Assembly: GCF_020531985.1 (NCBI RefSeq)
Contig: NZ_JAJAVQ010000004.1
Span: 434,001-498,000, forward strand
Source of the DNA: Rheinheimera aquimaris
GTDB taxonomy: Bacteria; Pseudomonadota; Gammaproteobacteria; Enterobacterales; Alteromonadaceae
Reading direction: 5' to 3'
DNA length: 64,000 nucleotides
Below the pieces are notes generated by a model. That model was given only the letters and a program-made list of their open reading frames with translations. It did no database searches and had not been told where the DNA came from. Within the stretch, counting starts at the first letter, position 1. Each line of letters opens with the position of its first letter. Shown here one piece after another: positions 54,698 to 64,000 of the stretch. Both the position numbers and the translations under genes were made by a program.

Positions 54698-55561
54698 TTG
54701 TTTAAACAACGGGTAATTACTGCGCTGATTCTGGCGCCCCTGGCTCTGATGGCGGTGTTTTATTTACCGCTGGCCGGCTTTGCACTGTTTATTTCCGCCG
54801 CATTTTTACTTGGCGCCTGGGAATGGAGTGGCTTGTGTGGTCTTGCCAGCAAGGCTATGCGCTGGGTATATGTCATGCTTACGGCCATTATTTTAGCACT
54901 GCTGTACTGGCAATGGCCTGCACCGCTGCATTGGCCGGTAGAGCAAAATGTATTGTTAAGCACGTTACTTTTGGCAGGCATTGGTTGGTGGGTACTGGCG
55001 ATAGTATTAGTATTAACTTACCCCAAAAGTCAGAAATTATGGGCGGGAAGCGACTGGGGCAAAGCGCTGATGGGGTGGTTAACGTTAGTACCGGCCTGGG
55101 TAGCAGTATTGTTTATCCGTTCAACTGATTACGCCGCATCGAATTTTACCGGCGCCTGGCTGATTTTCTGTCTGCTGGCGCTGGTATGGGCAGCAGACAT
55201 TGGTGGCTATATTGTCGGTAAGCCGTTTGGCAAACATAAACTGCTGCCCAAAGTCAGCCCGGGTAAAACAGTCGAAGGAATGCTAGGTGGTTTGGCACTG
55301 GTCGCGATAGTTGTAACTATCGTGGCGTGGCTGCAAGACTGGCCAGCGCAAACCGGTATTTGGTACGTTTCGGCGTTGTTGCTGACAGTATTGTCAGTAT
55401 TTGGTGATTTAACCGAAAGCATGTTTAAGCGTGTGGCAGGTAAGAAAGACAGTGGCGCTTTTCTCCCTGGCCACGGTGGTATCCTTGACCGTATTGACAG
55501 CCTGACGGCTACGGCACCGCTGTTTGCCATTATCGTGGCACTGTATGGCGGCTTTTACTGA
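54698..55561 (+). CDS. cdsA: Phosphatidate cytidylyltransferase
   Basis: This 287-residue membrane enzyme makes CDP-diacylglycerol for phospholipid synthesis. The start is TTG at 54698, eight bases after AAGGA, giving MFKQRVITALILAPLALMAV, the expected N-terminus. About eight membrane segments are visible. The family signature is complete: MFKRVAGKKDSGAFLPGHGG followed by ILDRIDS. Its TGA shares one base with the ATG of dxr. Confidence 0.96.
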   Translation: MFKQRVITALILAPLALMAVFYLPLAGFALFISAAFLLGAWEWSGLCGLASKAMRWVYVMLTAIILALLYWQWPAPLHWPVEQNVLLSTLLLAGIGWWVLAIVLVLTYPKSQKLWAGSDWGKALMGWLTLVPAWVAVLFIRSTDYAASNFTGAWLIFCLLALVWAADIGGYIVGKPFGKHKLLPKVSPGKTVEGMLGGLALVAIVVTIVAWLQDWPAQTGIWYVSALLLTVLSVFGDLTESMFKRVAGKKDSGAFLPGHGGILDRIDSLTATAPLFAIIVALYGGFY

Positions 55562-56754
55562 TGCGTAATGTGGTGATCCTGGGTTCTACCGGGTCTATTG
55601 GTGTCAGTACCTTGTCTGTGCTTGCTGCACATCCTGAAGCTTATCAGGTGCTGGCGCTTACCGCGGCCAGCCAGTGTAAAAAGCTATTGCAGCAATGCCT
55701 GCAATTCAAACCACGTTATGCCGCTATGCTGGATGTACAGGCAGCAAAGACGCTGGCGACTGAGCTGAAGCTGGCAGGTTGCCCAACTGAAGTATTAACA
55801 GGCGTTGACGCCCTGTGCGAATTGGCTGCACACACAGATGCTGACATCGTGATGGCCGCCATTGTTGGTGCTGCAGGTTTATTGCCGACATTAGCGGCGG
55901 TTGAACAGGGTAAGACAGTATTACTGGCAAACAAAGAAGCGCTGGTAATGAGCGGTGAGCTGTTCATTAGTAAGGTGTCGCAACATGGGGCAACCTTGCT
56001 GCCTATAGACAGTGAGCATAATGCTATTTTCCAATGTCTGCCTGCAGCATTACAGCAACATACCCACAATCAAAAAATCCAACACTTCGGCATCGGTAAA
56101 CTATTGTTGACCGGCAGTGGCGGGCCTTTTCTGCATACTCCTTTAGCCGAATTTCCGTTTATTACACCGGCCCAGGCGGTTGCACATCCAAACTGGAGTA
56201 TGGGACATAAAATCTCTGTCGACAGTGCAACCATGATGAATAAAGGCCTAGAATTTATAGAAGCGCGCTGGCTGTTTAACTGTCAGGCCAGTGATATCGA
56301 AGTGGTTATTCACCCGCAAAGCATTATTCATTCCATGGTGCAGTACACCGATGGTTCGGTACTGGCGCAGTTAGGCCAGCCGGATATGCGTACTCCGATT
56401 GCCCACGCTCTGGCGTTCCCAAAGCGTATTGCCAGCCCGGTTTCCCCGCTTAACTTTAAGCAAATGCGTGATTTTACCTTTACCGAGCCTGAGCCTGAGC
56501 GTTACCCCAATCTTTATCTGGCAATGACAGCCTGTGCTGACGGCCAAGGGGCCACGACGGCGTTGAATGCCGCAAATGAGGTTGCTGTGGCAGCTTTTTT
56601 AGCTGGCGAGATCCGCTTTACTGACATTGCACGCGTTAATGCGCTGAGTCTTAGCAGATACACTGGCTTCCGTGTCAGCACGCTGGATGATATATTGGCG
56701 CTTGATAACGAAGCTAGAGTGCATGCCCAACAACAACTGAGGAAATTGTCCTGA
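55561..56754 (+). CDS. dxr: 1-deoxy-D-xylulose 5-phosphate reductoisomerase
   Basis: This 397-residue enzyme (also ispC) is the second step of the MEP isoprenoid pathway, which feeds uppS. NADPH-site GSTGSIGVSTL, LLANKEALVMSG, DSEHNAIFQCLP (metal site), GSGGPFLHTP, HPNWSMGHKISVDSATMMNK and EARWLF are diagnostic. One-base overlaps join it to cdsA and rseP. Confidence 0.98.
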   Translation: MRNVVILGSTGSIGVSTLSVLAAHPEAYQVLALTAASQCKKLLQQCLQFKPRYAAMLDVQAAKTLATELKLAGCPTEVLTGVDALCELAAHTDADIVMAAIVGAAGLLPTLAAVEQGKTVLLANKEALVMSGELFISKVSQHGATLLPIDSEHNAIFQCLPAALQQHTHNQKIQHFGIGKLLLTGSGGPFLHTPLAEFPFITPAQAVAHPNWSMGHKISVDSATMMNKGLEFIEARWLFNCQASDIEVVIHPQSIIHSMVQYTDGSVLAQLGQPDMRTPIAHALAFPKRIASPVSPLNFKQMRDFTFTEPEPERYPNLYLAMTACADGQGATTALNAANEVAVAAFLAGEIRFTDIARVNALSLSRYTGFRVSTLDDILALDNEARVHAQQQLRKLS

Positions 56755-58109
56755 TGTCCGGTGCGATCTGGAATTTACTGTCGTTTATAGTCGCGCTGGG
56801 TGTGCTGATCACAGTGCATGAGTTCGGCCACTTCTGGGTCGCCCGCAAAAACGGCGTGCTGGTAAAACGTTTTTCTATCGGTTTTGGTAAAGCGTTGCTG
56901 CGCTGGCGGGATAAGCAAGGAACAGAATTCGTTATTGCCGCTATTCCACTTGGTGGTTATGTAAGAATGCTGGATGAACGGGTAGATCCGGTGCTGCCAC
57001 AGTTTAAAGATCTGGCGTTTAACCATAAAACGGTTTGGCAGCGTATGGCTATTATTGCTGCCGGCCCCGCTGCCAATTTCATCTTTGCCGTATTTGCACT
57101 CTGGCTGATGTATATGCTCGGGGTACAAACGATGCGCCCGATCATTGCCTCAATTGAGCCGCAATCTATTGCAGCACAGGCTGGCATGACAGCGCAGCAG
57201 CAGATCGTGTCTGTGAATCAACATTCTGCAACGGATGCAGGTAGTGTGAATCTGCTGCTGGTAGAGCAAATTGGCAGTGAGAGTATTACAGTAGGCCTGA
57301 AAGATGTTGCTACGCTGCAAGAGCATACCGTGATACTGGATACCCGCAACTGGCGTTTTGACCCAGAGAAACAAAGCGTGTTCAGTAGCCTCGGGCTGAA
57401 TTTGGCCCGGCCACAGGCGTTGACGGAAATTGCAGCAGTTGCACCAGACTCTGCGGCGGAACAAGCCGGTATCCGCGTTGACGATAAAATTCTGCGTATC
57501 GATGATGAGCTCATCGATAACTGGACACAAATTCAAACCATAGTCAGCAACTCACCGGAACAGCTACTGAATATAGGGTTGTTGCGTGACGGCACAGAGA
57601 TTGAGCTGCAGGTAACGCCCGGACGGGTTGAAACGGAGGATGGTTTCTCGCAAGGTATGCTGGGTGTTTCACCGAAAGTCAGTGAGTGGCCTGATGGCGT
57701 GTTGTATACCCAGCGCTATGGTGTATTTGATGCTATCGGCGCAGGGCTGGCGCATACCTGGCAGTTGACGCGGCTGAGCTTTTCCATGATAGGCAAGCTG
57801 GTCACCGGCGATGTATCCGTCAAACACCTTAGCGGCCCTATTTCGATTGCCCAAGGTGCCGGCACCACAGCCAGTATAGGTTTGGTTGCTTTTTTATCGT
57901 TTTTGGCGCTGATAAGTGTTAACTTAGCCGTCATTAATTTGCTGCCATTACCGGTACTGGACGGCGGACATTTAATGTATATGCTGCTGGAACTAATGCG
58001 TGGTAAACCTGTCTCTGAAAAGACGCAGGAAATAGGTTTCCGGTTTGGGGCGCTAATCCTGCTGACGTTAATGGGAATTGCGCTGCTCAACGATATTTCT
58101 CGATTGTAA
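56754..58109 (+). CDS. rseP: Site-2 protease RseP
   Basis: This 451-residue inner-membrane zinc metalloprotease cuts RseA in the sigma-E envelope stress response and clears signal peptides. HEFGH (HExxH zinc motif) lies in the first helix (about 22-26), two PDZ domains (about 125-200 and 220-300) lie in the periplasm, and LLPLPVLDGGHLMYML supplies the third zinc ligand in the C-terminal membrane part. It overlaps dxr by one base and precedes bamA. Confidence 0.97.
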   Translation: MSGAIWNLLSFIVALGVLITVHEFGHFWVARKNGVLVKRFSIGFGKALLRWRDKQGTEFVIAAIPLGGYVRMLDERVDPVLPQFKDLAFNHKTVWQRMAIIAAGPAANFIFAVFALWLMYMLGVQTMRPIIASIEPQSIAAQAGMTAQQQIVSVNQHSATDAGSVNLLLVEQIGSESITVGLKDVATLQEHTVILDTRNWRFDPEKQSVFSSLGLNLARPQALTEIAAVAPDSAAEQAGIRVDDKILRIDDELIDNWTQIQTIVSNSPEQLLNIGLLRDGTEIELQVTPGRVETEDGFSQGMLGVSPKVSEWPDGVLYTQRYGVFDAIGAGLAHTWQLTRLSFSMIGKLVTGDVSVKHLSGPISIAQGAGTTASIGLVAFLSFLALISVNLAVINLLPLPVLDGGHLMYMLLELMRGKPVSEKTQEIGFRFGALILLTLMGIALLNDISRL

Positions 58110-58135
58110 ATAACTAATCATAAGTAGTTCAAATA

Positions 58136-60625
58136 ATGACAATTAAACGATTAGTAGCTGCGATGTTACTTGCCTCTGCCAGTAGCTCGGTGCTCGCTGA
58201 AGAATCTTTTACGGTTCAGGATATTCAGGTAGAAGGCCTGCAACGCGTGGCGCTGGGTGCGGCGTTGAATAATCTGCCCTTTAACGTGGGTGATACCATT
58301 ACAGAATTTAATCTGTCACGCAGTATCCGTACACTGTATGCTGCGGGTCACTTTGACGATATAAAAGTTTTTCGTGATGGCAATACTGTTATCTATCGGT
58401 TGCGTGAACGCCCTACAATCAATGCGATTGAATTTGATGGTAATAAAGACATTAAAGAAGACCAACTGACAGAAAGCTTGTCTGGTAATAAGGTCGAAGT
58501 AGGCGAACCTCTGGATAAGACAATACTGAAGAGTATTGAAAATGGCCTGACAGAATTCTATCACGGTGTTGGTAAATATCAGGCGAAGGTAGATATTGAA
58601 GTAACATATCTGCCTCGTAACCGGGTAAACCTGAAAATCAAGTTCGAAGAGGGTGATCCAGCCTCAGTTCGTCAGATTAATATCGTTGGTAACAAGCTGT
58701 TTTCCGATGAAGAACTACTGCAGGATATCGAATCAAAACAAGACTTGCCCTGGTGGCGCTTTATGTCATCCGACCGTTATCAGAAGCAAACCCTGCAGGG
58801 CGATATTGAAAAGATTAACAGCTACTACCTCGACAGAGGGTACTTACGCTTTAAAGTCGACTCTGAACAGGTGTCGGTCAGCCCGGATAAAGAATCGGTA
58901 TATGTCACACTTAACGTGACTGAAGGCGAAAAATATACCATTAAAGGCGTTAAGTTTGTTGGTGACCTGATTGGCCAGGAAGACTTTATCACCAAAATTA
59001 TGCCGTTAAAGGAAGGTCAGCTGTATAACGGTGCTTTAGTGACCTACACCGAAGAAAGTATTGCTAAGTTGCTGGCGCGTTTTGGTTATGCTAATTCCAA
59101 AGTGCGTACTATCCCGCAAATTAATGATGACACCAAAGAAGTGGAGCTGACGATCAGCGTTGATCCGGGCAAACGTGTATATGTGCGCCGTATTGATATG
59201 AAAGGTAACGCCACGACTAAAGATGAAGTATTGCGCCGTGAACTGCGGCAGATGGAAGGTGCCTGGCTGTCTAATGATGCGTTGGAATTATCCAAAAACC
59301 GTATTCAGCGTCTGCCATATATGGAAAGCGTAGAGTTTGAAACGCTGCCCGTTGCTGGCGAAGACGACCTGATTGATGTTGCCTTTACGGTAAAAGAACA
59401 GCCATCAGGTAGCTTCAATGCCGGTATTTCTTACGGTAACTATATGGGGTTGTCGTTCCAGATTGGCGTGCAGCAAGAGAACTTCTTTGGTACCGGTAAC
59501 AGCGCCGGCATTAGCCTGAATACTAATAAGTATCAAAAATCTATCAGCATGACGTACACCGATCCTTATTTCACGCTGGATGGTGTCAGCCTGGGTGGCC
59601 AGGTATTCTACTCTGATGTTGACTACAGCAGCGCATCTTCTAACCTGGAAGCGTATAACCAGACGCGTTATGGTTTTGGTGCCAACGTAGGTTACCCAAT
59701 TAATGAATACAACCGTTTAAACTTCGGTGCTAACTACGTCGTTAACAAAATCAACTCGATCAACGAGTACGATCAGCTACGCCACTTCCGGGCAGTCTTG
59801 TTGGATGCACAGAATCCGGATGGTGGATACCACTTTACCAACTATGAGTTAACTGCAGGTTGGGTTCGCAGTACACTGAACCGGGGCTTGTTCCCCACAG
59901 CTGGCCATTACCTTGGCGCTAGCATTAAAGCCAGTACCCCAAATTCTGATTTACAGTTCTTTAAAACGTCTTTTGAAGCACGTAATTATATTCCGCTGAG
60001 CAATGACCATGCCTGGTCATTCCTGTCGAAAATAGAGCTGGGCTACGGTAACGGCTACGGCGATAAAAATGGCTATGATTATACCTTACCGTTTATCGAG
60101 AACTACTATGCTGGTGGCCAGAATCTGCGTGGTTTTGAAAGCCGTATAATCGGTCCGCATGCTATTTACCGCTATGCTGACTCAGTACCAGGCTTACCTG
60201 GTAGCGGCACAGGTGCAGGTAGTTACCCAAGTGGTCCGGAAAATGACAGCTATCAGGTATCGCAACGCTCGATAGGTGGTAATGCGCTGGCAGTGTTAAC
60301 ATTGGAGCTTATTACACCAACGCCGTTTTTAAGTGACGACTACCGTAACTCAGTACGAACCAGCCTGTTTGTTGATGCGGGTAATGTTTGGGATACAGAG
60401 TTTGATATTAATCGCTACAATGGTCTGCGACAAATTCAGACCAGCCAGCAACAACCGCAGCTGATAGATTATTCAGATGCTGGTTTGTTTCGGGCGACAG
60501 CTGGTGTATCTTTACAGTGGATTTCGCCTATGGGCCCGCTCACCTTCAGCCTGGCAAAAATCATTAAAAAGCAGGAAGGTGATTTACAAGAGAACTTTAG
60601 TTTCAATATTGGTACAACATTCTAG
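58136..60625 (+). CDS. bamA: Outer-membrane protein assembly factor BamA
   Basis: This 829-residue protein has a signal peptide (about 1-21, ending VLA), five POTRA domains (about 24-425) and a 16-strand barrel. FTVQDIQVEGLQRVALGAAL opens POTRA 1. The barrel contains the conserved loop-6 motif in NLRGFESRIIGP (RGF) and ends in FNIGTTF with a terminal Phe. BamA inserts outer-membrane proteins, including the TonB-dependent receptor encoded in this window. It is 26 bases after rseP and 24 before skp. Confidence 0.98.
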   Translation: MTIKRLVAAMLLASASSSVLAEESFTVQDIQVEGLQRVALGAALNNLPFNVGDTITEFNLSRSIRTLYAAGHFDDIKVFRDGNTVIYRLRERPTINAIEFDGNKDIKEDQLTESLSGNKVEVGEPLDKTILKSIENGLTEFYHGVGKYQAKVDIEVTYLPRNRVNLKIKFEEGDPASVRQINIVGNKLFSDEELLQDIESKQDLPWWRFMSSDRYQKQTLQGDIEKINSYYLDRGYLRFKVDSEQVSVSPDKESVYVTLNVTEGEKYTIKGVKFVGDLIGQEDFITKIMPLKEGQLYNGALVTYTEESIAKLLARFGYANSKVRTIPQINDDTKEVELTISVDPGKRVYVRRIDMKGNATTKDEVLRRELRQMEGAWLSNDALELSKNRIQRLPYMESVEFETLPVAGEDDLIDVAFTVKEQPSGSFNAGISYGNYMGLSFQIGVQQENFFGTGNSAGISLNTNKYQKSISMTYTDPYFTLDGVSLGGQVFYSDVDYSSASSNLEAYNQTRYGFGANVGYPINEYNRLNFGANYVVNKINSINEYDQLRHFRAVLLDAQNPDGGYHFTNYELTAGWVRSTLNRGLFPTAGHYLGASIKASTPNSDLQFFKTSFEARNYIPLSNDHAWSFLSKIELGYGNGYGDKNGYDYTLPFIENYYAGGQNLRGFESRIIGPHAIYRYADSVPGLPGSGTGAGSYPSGPENDSYQVSQRSIGGNALAVLTLELITPTPFLSDDYRNSVRTSLFVDAGNVWDTEFDINRYNGLRQIQTSQQQPQLIDYSDAGLFRATAGVSLQWISPMGPLTFSLAKIIKKQEGDLQENFSFNIGTTF

Positions 60626-60649
60626 ATTAGAAAAAATAGGGAATAAAAG

Positions 60650-61168
60650 ATGTTAAATATGCGTGCAGTAAAATCGGCAATGATTCTGGTTGCAGGTTTA
60701 TTGATGGCTGGCACTGTTGCCGCTAAAGAAATGAAAATTGCTTATGTTGATGTTCAGGCGGTTGCCGCTAAAATCCCTCAGTCAGCGGCTATGCAGGAAA
60801 CGATTAAAAACGAGTTTGCCCAGCGTATTGAAGCCGTTGGTAAGCTGGAAAAAGACATCGGTTTCAACATTGAGAAGTTGCGCCGCGATGGCCCGACAAT
60901 GAGCGAAAAACAGCAAGAAGAGCTGAAAGCTACTGTAAGCAGCCAGCGCCAGCAATATGAGCAGTTGGCACGTCCGTTGGATGAAGAAATCCGTACCCGT
61001 CAGGCTGAAGAACGCAATAAAGTGTTGGCGCTGATTAAAGCCGCAATTGATGTAGTGGCTGAGCGTGAAAAGTTCGATATGGTATTAAACTCTGGCGCTG
61101 CAGTATATGCCAAGCCTGAATTTGATATCTCTGAAGCAGTTGTTGCTCAGGTAAGCAAAGCAAAATAA
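60650..61168 (+). CDS. skp: Periplasmic chaperone Skp/OmpH
   Basis: This 172-residue protein has a signal peptide (about 1-25, ending VAA) and a long helical hairpin (KNEFAQRIEAVGKLEKDIGF ... QQEELKATVSSQRQQYEQLA) that forms the tentacles of the Skp trimer. KIAYVDVQAVAAKIPQSAAM starts the body domain. Skp carries unfolded outer-membrane proteins to BamA. AGGGA eight bases before 60650 supports this start. The stop overlaps the lpxD start by one base (TAATG). Confidence 0.95.
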   Translation: MLNMRAVKSAMILVAGLLMAGTVAAKEMKIAYVDVQAVAAKIPQSAAMQETIKNEFAQRIEAVGKLEKDIGFNIEKLRRDGPTMSEKQQEELKATVSSQRQQYEQLARPLDEEIRTRQAEERNKVLALIKAAIDVVAEREKFDMVLNSGAAVYAKPEFDISEAVVAQVSKAK

Positions 61169-62232
61169 TGGCACGTTTTATTCTTTCTGAACTGGCTGAG
61201 CGCTTAGGCGCTCAGCTGATTGGTGATGCAGATTGCCAAATTACTTCTACTGCGACACTGGAAAATGCTCAATCTGGGCAAATCAGTTTTCTCTCCAACA
61301 GTAAATATCGGAAATTTCTCTCAGAAACCGCAGCCTCCGCGGTACTGATTACTCAGGAAGACATTTCTTTTGTAGCCCCGGGTGTGGGGGCGTTGGTAGT
61401 TGCCAATCCTTATACGGCTTTCGCTCGTGTTGCGCAGTTGCTGGACAATACACCTGCGGTTGCTTGCGGCATTCATCCTACAGCTGTTGTTGACGACACT
61501 GCAGTGCTTGGCGATAACGTTGCCATTGGCGCCAATGCTGTAATATCTGCCGGCGTGCAACTTGGCAACAATGTCCAGGTGGGTGCTGGCTGTTTTATCG
61601 GCGAACAGGCCAGTATTGCAGACAATAGCAAAATATGGGCTAACGCCACGGTATATCACCGCGTACGTATTGGTCAGCGCTGTATTGTTCACAGTGGTGC
61701 CGTGTTAGGTGCTGATGGCTTTGGCTTTGCCAACGAACGCGGCAGCTGGCTGAAGATCCCGCAAACCGGCACCGTCATTCTGGGCGACGATACTGAGATT
61801 GGTGCTAATACGACTATAGATCGTGGTGCGATTGAAGATACCATCATTGGTAATAATGTCATTATTGATAACCAATGCCAGATTGCTCATAACGTAAAAA
61901 TAGGCGATCATACCGCTATAGCCGGTTGTACTGTTGTTGCGGGCAGTACCAAAATAGGACGCTACTGTATAATAGGTGGCGCAGTGGTTATTAACGGTCA
62001 TATGGAAATTTGTGACGGTGCCAATATTACTGGCATGGCAATGGTTATGAAGCCGATCACAGAAAAAGGCATATACTCGTCGGGTATTCCTGCTACCACT
62101 AATCAAGAGTGGCGTAAAAATACGGCTAAGTTACGACAAATAGATCAACTATATCAGCGGGTTAAGCAACTTGAAAAACAGCTTGCCACTGTGTTACCAG
62201 CACAGGATGCTGACCACCAGACAGAGGAATAG
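61168..62232 (+). CDS. lpxD: UDP-3-O-(3-hydroxyacyl)glucosamine N-acyltransferase
   Basis: This 354-residue enzyme adds the N-linked hydroxyacyl chain in lipid A synthesis. An N-terminal uridine-binding domain (about 1-100; [15 protein letters not shown]) is followed by left-handed beta-helix hexapeptide repeats (about 105-310), with the catalytic His in [22 protein letters not shown] [19 protein letters not shown], and a C-terminal helix ([18 protein letters not shown]). It overlaps skp by one base and is two bases before fabZ. Confidence 0.97.
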   Translation: MARFILSELAERLGAQLIGDADCQITSTATLENAQSGQISFLSNSKYRKFLSETAASAVLITQEDISFVAPGVGALVVANPYTAFARVAQLLDNTPAVACGIHPTAVVDDTAVLGDNVAIGANAVISAGVQLGNNVQVGAGCFIGEQASIADNSKIWANATVYHRVRIGQRCIVHSGAVLGADGFGFANERGSWLKIPQTGTVILGDDTEIGANTTIDRGAIEDTIIGNNVIIDNQCQIAHNVKIGDHTAIAGCTVVAGSTKIGRYCIIGGAVVINGHMEICDGANITGMAMVMKPITEKGIYSSGIPATTNQEWRKNTAKLRQIDQLYQRVKQLEKQLATVLPAQDADHQTEE

Positions 62233-62234
62233 CT

Positions 62235-62687
62235 TTGGCTAACCAACTTAACAGCCTGCAAATCCAGGAAATTATGGCTTTATTGCCACATCGTTATCCA
62301 TTCTTGTTAATAGACCGGGTGCTGGATTACACGCCAGGTGAAAGCCTGACAGCAATAAAAAATGTCACGGTGAATGAGCCTATTTTTACCGGTCATTTCC
62401 CCGGTATGCCCATTTTTCCTGGTGTATTAATTCTGGAAGCGCTGGCACAGGCTACCGGTATTCTGGGTTTTAAAACGGTGACAGAGCGGTCTGAAAACGA
62501 ATTGTATCTTTTTGCTGCCATTGACGAAGCTCGTTTTAAAAAGCCGGTGTTACCCGGTGACACCATGGTATTGGAAGTGAAGTTTCTGAAAGAGCGCCGC
62601 AACATGTGGAAGTTTTACGGCGAAGCAAAAGTTGAAGGCCAGATTGTCTGCTCGGCTGAGCTGATGTGTGCCAGAAGAGAGCTCTAA
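62235..62687 (+). CDS. fabZ: 3-hydroxyacyl-[acyl-carrier-protein] dehydratase FabZ
   Basis: This 150-residue hot-dog-fold enzyme dehydrates 3-hydroxyacyl-ACP in fatty acid synthesis and competes with the Lpx enzymes for that substrate. The start is TTG at 62235, seven bases after [19 protein letters not shown] and [20 protein letters not shown] contain catalytic His54 and Glu68. It sits between lpxD and lpxA, the classic order. Confidence 0.97.
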   Translation: MANQLNSLQIQEIMALLPHRYPFLLIDRVLDYTPGESLTAIKNVTVNEPIFTGHFPGMPIFPGVLILEALAQATGILGFKTVTERSENELYLFAAIDEARFKKPVLPGDTMVLEVKFLKERRNMWKFYGEAKVEGQIVCSAELMCARREL

Positions 62688-62688
62688 C

Positions 62689-63459
62689 GTGATCCATCCA
62701 ACAGCGGTAATTGATGCCAGTGCCAAGCTTGGCAAGAATGTAAAAGTTGGCCCGTTTTGTTATATCGGTCCTAACGTTGTGCTTGGCGATGATTGTGTTC
62801 TGGAATCGCATGTGGCGATTAAAGGGCCTAGTACTATTGGTAAAGGCAATCATTTCTTTCAGTTTGCCAGTATCGGTGAAGATTGTCAGGACAAGAAGTA
62901 TAAAGGTGAGCCAACCGAGCTGATTGTCGGTGATTACAATGTGTTTCGTGAAGGCTGCTCAGTGCACCGTGGTACTATCCAGGATCAGGGTAAAACCATT
63001 ATTGGCAGCCATAATCTGTTTATGAACACCACCCATATTGCTCATGACTGCGTGATTGGTGATTACACCATCTTCGCCAGTGGTGCTCAGGCTGCCGGGC
63101 ATGTACATGTAGGCGACTGGGCTATTCTAGGCGGCATGACCGGTGTGCATCAGTTTGTGCATATTGGCGCTCACGCGTTTTGTGGTGGTGGTTCTATCGT
63201 ATTAAAAGATGTCCCGCCATATCTGATGGTGCACGGTGCCCCTTGCGTGCCTGCCGGTATTAATACCGAGGGCCTGAAACGCCGTGGCTATAGCAGCGAA
63301 GCGCTGTTGGAAATACGCCGCGCTTACAAAGAAGTGTACCGCAAAGGGCAGACGGTAGCTGAAGCCCTGGCCGCGCTGGAAGAAAAAGCAGCAGAGGTGC
63401 CCGAGCTTAAGCTGTTTACTGACTTCATAGCCAACGCCAGCAGAGGCATAGTGCGCTGA
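62689..63459 (+). CDS. lpxA: UDP-N-acetylglucosamine O-acyltransferase
   Basis: The first step of lipid A synthesis. I choose GTG 62689, which directly follows the fabZ stop and gives [20 protein letters not shown], the conserved N-terminus; a GTG seven codons earlier lies inside fabZ. The 256 residues compare with 262 in E. coli. Hexapeptide repeats fill residues 1-190 with catalytic His119 in [30 protein letters not shown] and the helical C-terminus follow. It overlaps lpxB by one base. Confidence 0.96.
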   Translation: MIHPTAVIDASAKLGKNVKVGPFCYIGPNVVLGDDCVLESHVAIKGPSTIGKGNHFFQFASIGEDCQDKKYKGEPTELIVGDYNVFREGCSVHRGTIQDQGKTIIGSHNLFMNTTHIAHDCVIGDYTIFASGAQAAGHVHVGDWAILGGMTGVHQFVHIGAHAFCGGGSIVLKDVPPYLMVHGAPCVPAGINTEGLKRRGYSSEALLEIRRAYKEVYRKGQTVAEALAALEEKAAEVPELKLFTDFIANASRGIVR

Positions 63460-64000
63460 TGCCGGCGGATAAACCACTGAAAATAGCCATTATCGCCGGG
63501 GAACACTCCGGCGATATTTTAGGTGCCGACCTGATAACCGCACTGAAACTACAACACCCGGATGCAGAGTTTTACGGTATCGGCGGGCCGCGCATGCAGG
63601 CTTTGGGTTTTACCGCGTTATTTGACATGGAAGAGCTGGCGGTCATGGGCATTGTTGAAGTGCTCGGCCGCTTGCCACGTTTACTGCAGGTGAAGCGTGA
63701 AATCCTGGCGGCATTGTTGTCTGATAAGCCCGATGTCTTTGTTGGTATCGATGCGCCCGATTTTAACCTGGCGGTAGAGCTTAAACTGAAACAGGCCGGG
63801 ATTAAAACCGTACATTACGTCAGCCCGTCTGTCTGGGCCTGGCGACATAAACGTATTTTTAAAATTGCAGCGGCAACGGATATGGTGTTGTCATTGTTAC
63901 CGTTTGAGAAAGCCTTTTACGATAAGTATCAGGTACCCTGTACCTTTGTTGGCCATACGATGGCGGACAATATGCCGCTGGATGTCGACAAAGCTAAGGC
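63459..64000 (+). CDS. lpxB: Partial CDS: lipid-A-disaccharide synthase LpxB
   Basis: The ATG at 63459 shares its A with the lpxA stop, and the frame runs open to the window edge (180 codons seen of about 380). LpxB joins UDP-2,3-diacylglucosamine to lipid [66 protein letters not shown] and FVGHTMADN are the family signatures of the N-terminal half. Confidence 0.96.
   Translation, partial: MPADKPLKIAIIAGEHSGDILGADLITALKLQHPDAEFYGIGGPRMQALGFTALFDMEELAVMGIVEVLGRLPRLLQVKREILAALLSDKPDVFVGIDAPDFNLAVELKLKQAGIKTVHYVSPSVWAWRHKRIFKIAAATDMVLSLLPFEKAFYDKYQVPCTFVGHTMADNMPLDVDKAK

Overview
The window is one continuous piece of a gammaproteobacterial chromosome. Gene content and order (map / rpsB-tsf-pyrH-frr-uppS-cdsA-dxr-rseP-bamA-skp-lpxD-fabZ-lpxA-lpxB, queF/syd, yqcC-truC-yqcA, ppnN-xni) and several families typical of Alteromonadales (DUF3192, DUF2789, DUF3301, DUF2310, VF530) point to a Rheinheimera / Alishewanella / Arsukibacterium-like aquatic bacterium. 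That placement is an inference from gene content. I saw no phage, insertion sequence or CRISPR array.

Region 1 (1-8.7 kb) is accessory. It starts with a truncated gene for a protein with an EF-hand-like motif. Next comes a minus-strand operon of degenerate GGDEF protein, AraC-type regulator and secreted metallophosphoesterase. Divergent from it is a plus-strand operon of a TonB-dependent receptor and a two-domain beta-propeller phytase lipoprotein. The shared intergenic region carries a near-consensus Pho box. I read the locus as a phosphate-starvation unit for organic phosphate (phytate).

Region 2 (8.7-15.4 kb) is signalling: an orphan CheY-like receiver, a lipoprotein-CpxR-CpxA-like operon with four GTWAA half-sites phased at 10 bp upstream, a PAS-type chemoreceptor, a small YjfB-like protein behind a sigma-28-like promoter, and a DUF2726 protein.

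Region 3 (15.4-24.8 kb) holds the glyoxylate shunt (malate synthase, LysR regulator, isocitrate lyase), a secreted multidomain endonuclease I and a BarA-like hybrid histidine kinase.

Region 4 (24.9-34.2 kb) has a tRNA cluster (Phe-Thr-Phe), a prolyl oligopeptidase lipoprotein, a nucleoside/purine salvage cluster (deoB-deoD-gpt-deaminase) and an NAD-type isocitrate dehydrogenase. Region 5 (32.4-38.1 kb) is a minus-strand run: diguanylate cyclase, ppnN, xni, a DUF3192-like protein and an unknown protein. It is preceded by a compact unit that appears to encode a 20-residue peptide.

Region 6 (38.3-50.3 kb) is conserved housekeeping: queF, syd, small DUF proteins, truC, yqcA, cysZ, dapD, glnD and map. 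Region 7 (50.6 kb to the end) is the translation / isoprenoid / outer-membrane biogenesis cluster. It is tightly packed with one-base overlaps and several TTG or GTG starts, and runs off the window inside lpxB.
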